Shown here in pieces: positions 56,301 through 64,000 of a DNA stretch of 64,000 bases. The stretch is from Argyresthia goedartella (Eukaryota > Arthropoda > Insecta > Lepidoptera > Argyresthiidae). Location of the stretch: the NCBI GenBank assembly GCA_949825045.1, contig OX463814.1, positions 33,064,383 to 33,128,382 on the forward strand, in the 5' to 3' direction. A program made the translations under genes and the position numbers. The notes below the pieces were generated by a model. That model ran no database searches. It saw only the letters and a list, made by a program, of their open reading frames with translations, and was not told the DNA's origin. How positions within the stretch are numbered: position 1 is the stretch's first letter; every line of letters begins with the position of its first letter.

Positions 56301-59300
56301 CCCCAACTTATGCGGCTTTTTGTGAGCTATCTTAAGCACAGAAGACAGTATGTGGAATACGCGGGTTCTACATCAGAGCCGTATTTCACATTTTCTGGCG
56401 TTAGTCAGGGCAGTAACTTGGGGCCTTTAGAATTTATTATTATGATTAATGACCTTCCGAAGGTCATTAAGGACGCTGTCTGTCTCTTGTTTGCGGATGA
56501 CCTCAAGTTATTCCTGGAAGTAAGGGACATCTCGGATTGCGAAAAGCTGCAGAGGGATATAGATCGTGTGGTTGAGTGGAGCAAACACAACAAACTGTTC
56601 TTCAATGTTGGGAAGTGCGCGTTGATGTCTTACACCCGCGTACGCGAGCCTTTCCACCATAAGTACTCGGTAGATGGGGCAGAAATGACGCGGGTAAGAG
56701 AGGTCAAAGATCTTGGAGTGCGTAGGGCCACTGATTTATCGTTTTGTAATCACATTGTAGATGTCACTAAGCAAGCATTTAAAAAGCTCGGATTTGTAAT
56801 GAGACAATCAAGGGAGTTTAGGAGCATTGAAACTATAAGTGCCCTATACAATGCTTTTGGTTAGAAGCAAACTAGAAAGTAGTGCGATTATCTGGCACCC
56901 ACATGAAGCGAAATATAGTGTCATGGTGGAGAAAGTGCAAAACCGATTTGTTAGGTACTTATATCTGAAGCTGTACGGAGTCTATCCTTTCTTCCTGCTT
57001 ATGTATCCAACCCTGTTCGTGTTGGGCATGGTTGGTTATAATGAGCTGGGGGTGAGGAGCGGCCTCGCACTTTCTTCTTATGTATTTAAGGTTTTCCGAG
57101 GAATGCTCGAAAACCCTCTGGTGTTGGCGAGGTTGGGACTGTATGTGCCGAACAACTACCTCCGAGCAAGGAACCATAAGTTGTTCTACATCCCGCTGGC
57201 GAGGACGGGGATGCTGCGGGAGGCACCTGTGATGAGGGCTCTCGCTCTCTTTAATGATATAACAGAGAGAACCGAGGTGGACCTGTTCCAATGTTCTTTG
57301 ACGGGATTCGCAGGGGTCGCCACTTATTGACTGTGTTATAGATAAGATTTATTTATAGCTTTTTTGTCCTTATATTTACTGTCTGTTTGTGTCGATTTGG
57401 TTTTTACTGTGATGTTACAAGCATGTATGTTTATAAATAAATAAATAAAAAAAAATAACATACATAAATAAAAAAATAATTATAATTTTATTTATTCCCT
57501 ACATTCATACGGCTGATCATTTTTGAACCTCACCAAAAAGGTTGGTTATCACTGTGGTAGGCACAAAAGTCAATGTCCGTATTTTCGCCTGCCCAAGAAA
57601 CAGACTTTACCTATAATTCATTCATGAAATACAACCCGCTGACGGATGGACGAACGCTCAGCGGAGACTAAGTAAATGGTCCCGTTGGTCACCTTTCGTT
57701 TACGGAACATTATAAATGTTCTATAGCCTTCCAGTAATAATTTTATATCATTCTACGTATTTTTTTAAGCAGCTCCTATATTAGCACCAAGAAAAGAAAT
57801 ACACCTCCAACTCATAGCCGACAATACACGCAGTATGAATCGAATGGCGACTATGGTATTCTGGTCTGTGTCCTGTTGTTCTGCATTCTGGATATTCGCA
57901 CCTCTGAGTCAAAGGATCCAGCACGGGTATGCGGCTGCCTATTACCCATTTGACACTACAGCGCTTTTAGGGTAAGTCATCATTGTTTCGAAGCCATTTA
58001 AATGTTGTCCCATTCGTATTTTTAATAGATTCTTTATTAATGGCCATCTAGTCATCGTTGGATAATTTAACCAAACGGGAGTTTTTATTCATTCAGCGGG
58101 TTCTATCCGAGAAATAGTGCTTTAAACTCTCAAAAACCAAGGGTAGTTGGGACGGGACGGACCTGAGTTGGTATTCGTATTCGCCGACATCGTGGCGGTG
58201 GCGCTAAAGTCGTGGAGAGGCGAGAATTCCCCGCGAATATTTAAACTGCGTCTCACAAGTTTCGGATTGGCTGTGGAGTCGGCGTCATGCAACGGCGGGG
58301 CGAGGGGAAGTCGCCCTCCTGATTTGATATCAAGCTCGGTGATTGGCGGAGAGAGATCACGTGATATGTGGGCGGCCATGTTTTTGCAAGCGAAGCGTGC
58401 GCCGCTGGGAGACAGTCGAGACAGACGCGAGCCTCGAATTGAGGCGGACATCGCGCATTGTCGTTGTCTCCGGTACAAGACGAAGCCCTGCATTTTGAAG
58501 CCCGGTCCGCATCAGTAGCTGCTGCCCGAGTGGAGGACCCACGCTGCCCATTGAAGCTGTATCTCACTGCCAGCGTTCAGGTCGTATACCTTCGCCCTTA
58601 CGCCGGAAAGAGATCCAGCCGTGGAAGAGCGAAGCCGGCATCCATTTATCGAGGTTATGTAGGTTAGGCTATAACGGCCCCTTAGCTATTTTGTACCCGT
58701 AGGATTTCTTGAATATAACTCTTGAACGTAATCCTTCTTTCCTTGCCAGCCGTACCTATAGGAAGTCACCCTCTAGGCAGGTGGGAACACAGAGATTCGA
58801 ACCCATGACCCTAGATAGAGTAGCCGAGGCAGACGCCGAGATTCGAACCCACTAAACGAGATAGAGTAGCCGAGGCCGCCGCGGTTCAAACCCGCGGCGA
58901 ACGCTAATTTTTAAAGACGTGACAGTGGGTCAATTAGTCAGTAGCCAGATGGGTCGTTGAAATAGCAACTACCTATCGCAGGGAAAACCTAGATAGGTAC
59001 TTGCTATTTCAATTCGTATATATTCGATTTGCACAGGACCGGATAAGTTGAAACAAAAGGTAGTAGGATTATACCCAGCAGTGGGCGGAAAAAAGCTGCC
59101 GATGATTATGCGCTGGGATTTAGTGTGGAAGTCTGAGGGGAGGGACATAACTGCCAAAGGTTGTGACGCAGTACCTAAAATGAGACTATTTTCGCTCAAA
59201 TTGAAAACGAACAGACTGACAAGAAAACGGTGCATTTTTAGACCGCTAGTAAGTAATAACTCAATGCCTTATTTGCAGGTTTTTGCTGGCCCTCGGCTAC

Positions 59301-60885
59301 GATACAGCAGTGATGTGGTATGTTGGCGTTGGCGCAATGACATGTGCTACTTACATCGCCGCCCTTTACTCCCAAGCTAGAGTTCAAGTGAGCATCATCA
59401 GACATGACCTGGAGCATATCGCTGACGATGACGGAGTCAACCAAGACTATTATAGAGATATTAATAATAAAGAAATTAAGAAAGAATTTGTTCTATGTGT
59501 GCAGAGATATAAAAAAGTTACAGAGTAAGTATTTAACGTGGAGTTCGTAATAACACATTTTGTTTTATTTTCATACTTCGTAAAGATACGAGTAGAAGTA
59601 GTATTTTAGTATTAGTATAAGTTATATTTTTATCTAAGTTTACATTTTGATTGCAGATTAAACAAATTGGTAGAGGACACCTTTACTCGATTGTTGCTGA
59701 TACAAATCTTTGCTTCTGCTCTATCTATTTGCATCATCACTTATAAAATAAGCATGGTAACTTAATTATACTTACACTAATAATGAGGCAAAAACATTTC
59801 ATAGCGTTACGACTTTTCCCATACGGGGTATCAGAGGCACTGCTGTGTCTACGTTTAGCTGGTCATTCAATACTACATTTTTGCGTGACAGATGGTTAGC
59901 CCATTGCCGCCGCTATGGAGATAAGAAGGTTTCCTCGGGATGTTTTACATCACAGTTGGAATGTTTGTACTTTAAATTAATAACTTATCCCATTGGTATA
60001 TGGCCCAATGGAATTTGAACCTGCATCTCCTACATGATGGTTCTACTTTTGACTTTATATGGTTTGGAGAGATTCAAGTGGTATTCTTAAAAAATACATA
60101 ACTGGTTTCCAGATGACAGCAGTAAATTCCCTTCTTATGTGGATGATATTATATATTGTTGCAATTATGATGGAGCTATTTATTTATTGCTATTTTGGGA
60201 CCAATTTGTATGAGGAGGTTAGTATTTGTATCAAATGGTAGTCTGTTGACTGGAACGCTGATAACGTTTCTTGATTTCATTAAAAGAAGAATTTCGTGTC
60301 GTCCGCACCAATGATTTTATAATACCTTGGCCTTAAAGATAATGAGCGAGTAAAGCAATAATCGTTTTATTGATGTCTGTACTAACATCTATGAGGTTGA
60401 CTCGAGATTACTCGCTTTATATTATTCTTTCTGGCACTAGTATTATAGGTTTTAATCCTTGATTTTTCACCTTTAACCCCATCATTGTTACAGAGTGAGC
60501 GCATTTGCGAGTCTTTGTACATGAGTGACTGGGTGCACTTGTCGCCTGCATTTCGACGAGAGATGTTGATCGCCATGGCCAGATGGTCACGTCCCATGGA
60601 GCCTTTGGCTGCTCGTCTGGTGCCTATGTCTCTGAACACTTTTTTAAGGGTAAATACCTTCTTCTTTGCGTGCCATATCGAATTTGTAGGTAGGCTGTTA
60701 ATATCGTTTAGATCCATTATGAAAACTTTCTACTTGGCTATTGATGCATAATAAGCGTCTGTCTGAATGTCTTAGAATCGTATGGGGAATTATAGCTATA
60801 AATAATACTTATTTTGATTACATTTCAGGTAATCAAAGGTGCCTATAGTATGTTCACGGTTTTGAAGAATGCTTCTCACCATTGA
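53338..60885 (+). CDS. Odorant receptor (insect OR family), intact, eight coding exons
   Basis: Exons: 53338-53517, 53642-53771, 57773-57971, 59279-59524, 59657-59756, 60113-60217, 60494-60649, 60829-60885. Every join keeps the frame with AG/GT borders. Total 1173 nt, 390 residues plus stop, the usual OR length. Insect ORs are seven-helix ligand-gated ion channel subunits with the N-terminus in the cytosol; they pair with Orco in olfactory neuron dendrites (family knowledge). Hydrophobic segments in each of exons 1-6 fit TM1-TM6. The end shows the OR signature: YCYFGTNLYEESE across exons 6-7, then YMSDW, FRREM, RPMEP, MSLNTFLR, and YSMFTVLK before the stop. Start at 53338: the conserved Met shared with both upstream copies. 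Introns 2 and 3 carry LINE and LTR-like insertions, yet all exons are clean, so the gene is probably active. AATAAA at 61056-61061 could be its poly-A signal. Confidence 0.94.
54420..54620 (+). pseudogene. RTE-like LINE C-terminal remnant in OR intron 2
   Basis: The frame contains RRRKSWSRNIREWTKVAS, resembling the last conserved block of RTE-type ORF2 (GR..KSW..NI.EWT). Only about 60 codons remain, followed by a stop at 54615-54617. Confidence 0.5.
55395..57475 (+). pseudogene. 5'-truncated LINE in OR intron 2, nearly intact RT
   Basis: Same family as 3409-4572. The frame 55395-56864 covers the pre-RT linker (KDPKSFWSYVKNKR), the RT entry (SVGPDGIPPYLVRDC, VIPVPKG), YFDFRKAFDTVDN, SGVSQGSNLG and LLFADDLKLF. 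One extra G at 56859-56860 shifts the frame. The next frame (to 57330) completes the C-terminus (VRSKLESSAIIW onward). The tail is AATAAATAAATAAA at 57436-57475. The endonuclease is absent. It lies on the sense strand of the receptor gene, so it is removed with intron 2. The single frame break suggests a fairly recent insertion compared with the other LINEs. Confidence 0.9.
58140..58675. other. GC-rich island in OR intron 3, possible solo LTR
   Basis: About 530 bp, clearly GC-richer than its surroundings. On the minus strand there are CCAAT words near 58330 and 58268, then TTTAAATATTCG at about 58237, an arrangement like an LTR promoter (U3). CACGTG occurs at about 58357. No TG/CA ends or target duplication could be fixed, so a Gypsy-type solo LTR is an inference. 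Open frames on both strands overlap and have no family match. Confidence 0.35.
58790..58895 (-). repeat. Three tandem tRNA T-arm-like units
   Basis: On the minus strand GGGTTCGAATC (58804-58794 and 58850-58840) and GGGTTTGAACC (58893-58883) are B-box/T-loop-like. They are spaced about 46 and 43 bp apart with GCCTCGGCTACTCTATCT in between. There is no acceptor stem or anticodon arm, so these are not tRNA genes. They may be a tRNA-derived SINE head that expanded. Confidence 0.55.
59062..59092 (-). repeat. Remnant of a lepidopteran LINE 3' segment
   Basis: Minus strand reads CCGCCCACTGCTGGGTATAA, the conserved block also seen at about 10737. It lies in OR intron 3. Confidence 0.4.
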
Positions 60886-62209
60886 TCATCAATTTATCAT
60901 CTAATGAAATTGTTGGGATAAACATACAGATTTTAGTATTTCTGCATCGTTTAATGATTGACTTAGCATTGTAAGCACTGCTCTAAACTCAGTTTGATAA
61001 TGGTTAATGTTCGCCACAGCGTTGTACGTTTAGTTAGATGATCTGATCGGGCTATAATAAATAAGTCAACTAAATTAAATTAGTCAACTAAGTTAAATAC
61101 ACGATCCGAGAAAAGTTTTATTTTTTGATCCTAAAACCATACTACGGAAGCTATTACCTATACTTTAAATTCTCTTGAGGACGGAAATACAAGTTGTCCG
61201 GTCCGAAAAACTTATTTATTGATGATTGAAATTTGCCGTGCTATTCAATGGTCTGTAAAAACCAAGTCAGAAATAGCAGAAGCACAAATCAAAATGTATT
61301 AAAATGCTTATTAAGTGATTTATTAGAATCAATTGTAAAATAATCCAAAATTGTTTAGTTTTGCAATGACAATCACTTAACTGCGAAAAATTTTTCTTCA
61401 AAAACACTTAATCATCAATATAAGTTTAACGGTAAGACTTCGCCATATGTATGTTTAACTCAAATGGTTCTAAATGGTCTGAATTAACTTCGGTTTAAGT
61501 CTTTGCATCGATCTACCAAACACCCTGCATACAAATTTTGATGAAAGAAGGTTAATGTATTGTATTGTTGTAATGTTCTGTGCAATAAAGAATTGTGAAT
61601 TGTGAATTGTTAATTCATCAATCAAGGAATGTTCATGTCGAACAGAATTCTTCATGTAACTAGCCCAACTTTGGAGGTTTCGATTAGCCCTGAAGATCGC
61701 AACCTTATCGACAAACTCCAGCGAAAGCAGCTTAAATTCTAAATAAAGTAGAACAATATTAAATGTTAGATCAAATTATCATCACCATGAAAACCTCACC
61801 ATGGAGAGCACCAATCTAAATACTAAGTAGTTATAGATCAAAGGAGACTGAATGATAATATAGTAAAGCCAAACCAAGAATATAAAAACATCGCCATGTT
61901 GCGGAAAACTTATAAACTATTTTCTCCAACTGCAACACTTTCTTTAAAAAGTAATTAATGGCATCTGTCGATTAACGTGAATGGTATATTACTTGTGTTT
62001 TGCGGGTGAAAGTGCCGAAAACTATTAACAGTGACATAAGAAAACTTATTCACAATCTATCGAAATATTTGTCGGACAGAAAGTCTGAAGGATTGGACCT
62101 TATATAATATCACCAGCCTTGTTGTCAACATGACTGGTAGGTACGTTATATAGTATATGTGCAATGTGAATTGGCTAATTTGTAACTTTGTGAAATATTT
62201 TGTTGTATT
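60886..62209. other. OR 3' flank; no further gene recognised
   Basis: AATAAA at 61056-61061 lies 171 bp after the OR stop. A retroposon tail ends in GAATTGT repeats at about 61590-61612 (plus strand, after CAATAAA). The rest is AT-rich without an exon I can support. Confidence 0.45.
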
Positions 62210-62760
62210 TTAGGCATATGCCGATCTTCCGTAATGAAAATACAAAACGAAGGTGGGACGTCAGCTGTATTTTCTACGTTTGAGAAAAATAAACCTAAAA
62301 CCAAATAGAAAACCAATCTGGATGACTTTGATTAATGTGCAATTAGGTATAAAATACATGAATTTTATGTTGTCCGAAAAGAAGTACCGAGTTAAAAAAG
62401 GCTGCTTGCAGCTCTTAAAGAATCCATAAATTTTGCTGGAGGCAGAGAATCTTTTCGTTTACTCTTACACAAATTAGGTTATAAATATAATAAATGTAGA
62501 AATCAAAGGACAGTACTTATGGAGCGACATGATATAGTGGCATGGAGGGATAGGTACCTACATGACGTCAAAGATGTAAGGGAGAGTGGTATGCCAGTTC
62601 TATACCTTGATGAAAGTTATATTCATACTTCGCTCAATCATGCAAAATATTGGCAAAGCGAAAATGAGCCCGGCGTATCTAAATCTAAACTAGCTACACA
62701 AAAAAAATGTTCATTGTGGTGGCAAGACTGGGTTCGTCCCGAATGCTTTGTTTTTTTATA
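62210..62760 (+). pseudogene. Tc1/mariner-superfamily DDE transposase, N-terminal and first catalytic block
   Basis: Frames in order: an HTH remnant (GICRSSVMKIQNEG), NLDDFD, LLHKLGYKYNKCRNQRTVLM, then ERHDIVAWRDRYL and VLYLDESYIHTS with the first catalytic Asp. It is the same kind of protein as 36480-38130. Stops at about 62308 and 62400 and a frame change break it. The protein ends at 62759 before the second and third catalytic residues. A BEL/Pao LTR begins about 85 bp further on, so that insertion may have cut the transposon. Confidence 0.7.
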
Positions 62761-62843
62761 ACGACAAAGAAAAAAAGCTTATGAAAGTTAAGTAAAAAAA
62801 ATTGGTATTGAATAAATTATAACCGTATCTAAATGAACCCACC

Positions 62844-63178
62844 TGTTGTCGATGGAATGTCTGTATCCTAATGGGAGCTGAATAAAACCACGATATGTGC
62901 AAAGGGACGCACGTTCGCCGCTCGATAGGTATGGGGGGCGTGGTGACACACGGATTTTAGCAAACACCAAATTTCTGTACATGCTTCGCGCCGTTCGACT
63001 AGAGACTGCGAAGGAAAACAACTATGGTGGATTATTAAAAAAACACACGCGCCCCCTACCGTCCGACTTACAAACTAGCCGTAGTTTATTATGACTATCA
63101 CAGATAGCATTAGTTTTAAAAAGATAGACTAAGAAAAATACAAAAACAAGGGCAAAAGTACTTAAATCATCATATACA
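62844..63178 (-). repeat. 3' LTR of a BEL/Pao element (335 bp, inferred)
   Basis: On the minus strand the segment starts TGTATATG right after a purine tract (TAGGGGGTGG, about 63181-63190) that can prime plus-strand synthesis, and ends GACAACA. It contains AATAAAC at about 63089-63095. TG...CA ends plus the polypurine tract just downstream of the integrase stop fit an LTR. The partner LTR is outside the window, so this cannot be confirmed here. Confidence 0.55.
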
Positions 63179-63218
63179 ATCCACCCCCTAGTGCTGAGAC
63201 GCAGCGCAGCACTACCAC

Positions 63219-64000
63219 CTATACCTCAAGCAATGTAATTTTAGTGACGGGCCGCTGAAAAACCCTCCCTGTGCGCGTACGCACATCAACTACGCGTACG
63301 TGACCGTCTTCCCCAGCGTGTGTCGCACTCACTATCCCATGTCCCCACGAACCACGTTCCACGTTAGGCTCGACTAAAAGCACATAATCGCCCACTGACA
63401 ATGCTTTTGCTTCCTTACACCACTTTTGCCTGGGTAACAAAGACGGTAGGTACTCTTTAAGCCATCGACTCCAGAACATATCGGTTAATCTTTGAGCAAC
63501 GCGCCTACTTTTACGTAAATTGAGATCAGCGTTGACATACTTACGGTACGGAGATCCAGCAGAAGATGTTCCTATCAGAAAATGATTAGAGGTCAATGCC
63601 TCGGCGAAGTTCGGGTCAGTTGACACGTGGGTAATTGGTCGACTATTGACCAGGGCCTCCACCTCAGTCATCAGCGTGGTCAGCGCATCCTCATGTGGAG
63701 CTCGTTCCTTTAATACAACTTTTAGGGCGGTTTTGAAAGTGCGGACCATCAGTTCCCACGCGCCGCCCATCTCCGGAGCTCCTGGCGGAATGAAACGCCA
63801 TTCTATGCCTCTTACCGTGCCATCCTCTTATAGTCGGTCAAAGTTAAGCTGCTGAAGGCTGCGTGTTAGTTCCTTATCAGCACCCCTTAGATTAGTCCCG
63901 TTATCGCAGTATGCCCTGCGAGCCATCATGCGTCGTAGGGCATGATGGTGGCGTCAGTTGACAGGCTTGCCGACAGCTCAATGTGGACGGCTCGAATCGT
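63219..64000 (-). pseudogene. BEL/Pao integrase C-terminal part, runs off the window
   Basis: The open frame 63770-63219 encodes the end of the integrase: MGGAWELMVRTFKTALKVVL, EALVNSRPITH, NHFLIG, then the C-terminal domain (QRLTDMFWSRWLKEYL, VGDYVLLVEPNV, GRVFQRPVTKITLLEV). Upstream, frames with IRAVHIELSASLSTDA (about 63955-64000) and IEWRFIPPGAPE (about 63770-63810) continue the core, but with a frame break between them, so this copy is probably dead. It differs from the BEL/Pao element at 42422-51824, which lacks this C-terminal part. Confidence 0.85.

Noticed and set aside
58122..58567. Overlapping 100-codon frames in the GC-rich intron block
   Set aside because: High GC removes stop codons by chance on both strands; no conserved motif.
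58790..58895. tRNA gene
   Set aside because: Only T-arm-like words repeat; no acceptor stem, D arm or anticodon arm can be drawn.

Overview
The window looks like lepidopteran (moth or butterfly) genomic DNA. The bulk DNA is AT-rich and the host genes are small and intron-split. The interspersed repeats are ones I know from Lepidoptera (units with GGGTTCCGTACC and GAGTCGGACTCG cores, short TIR elements, LINE tails ending in short tandem repeats). There are also P-element, mariner, hAT, piggyBac-type, Gypsy, BEL/Pao, CR1-like, I-like, RTE-like and tyrosine-recombinase retroelement fragments. No rRNA, complete tRNA, CRISPR array or prokaryotic gene was seen. Species cannot be fixed from the sequence.

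Host genes. (1) A small LITAF-domain gene on the plus strand: coding exons 6546-6682 and 9424-9526, 79 residues. (2) An intact odorant receptor (OR) gene on the plus strand: eight coding exons between 53338 and 60885 that join in frame into 390 residues with canonical splice sites and the family C-terminal signature. Its 5' end exists in two more places. One is a diverged direct copy at 39150-40320 (exon 1 open, exon 2 with an in-frame stop). The other is an almost identical inverted copy of part of that duplicate at 40959-41356.

Layout. 1-6537: repeats, including a piggyBac-like TTAA element split by a LINE fragment. 6538-9526: LITAF-like gene. 11810-17000: a P-element-like (THAP) transposon on the minus strand, broken by a CR1-like insertion and a frameshift. 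18587-21960: a degenerate tyrosine-recombinase retroelement with an internal inverted duplication, next to an envelope-like fragment. 22115-23690: an ORF1-only LINE derivative. 23686-30835: I-like LINE remnants, Gypsy remnants, AT microsatellites. 31483-31956: the uninterrupted second copy of the piggyBac-like element. 32466-36441: mariner ends enclosing a hAT element and a dead mariner transposase. 36480-38130: a split Tc1/mariner-type DDE transposase. 39150-41356: OR duplicates around an RTE endonuclease fragment. 42422-51824: a BEL/Pao element interrupted by two nested LINEs. 53338-60885: OR gene with LINE and LTR-like debris in its introns. 62210-64000: another DDE transposase fragment, then a BEL/Pao 3' LTR and integrase running off the right edge.

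The genes do not form a functional system together. The region reads as a transposon graveyard around two host genes, one of which has shed partial duplicates. I found nothing I would call a wholly new biological system. The most unusual items are the OR duplications, the nearly identical 398-bp inverted repeat, the P-element with two paralogous 22-codon exons, the TTAA element with a filled and an empty copy, the ORF1-only LINE, and a tandem run of tRNA T-arm-like units in an OR intron.
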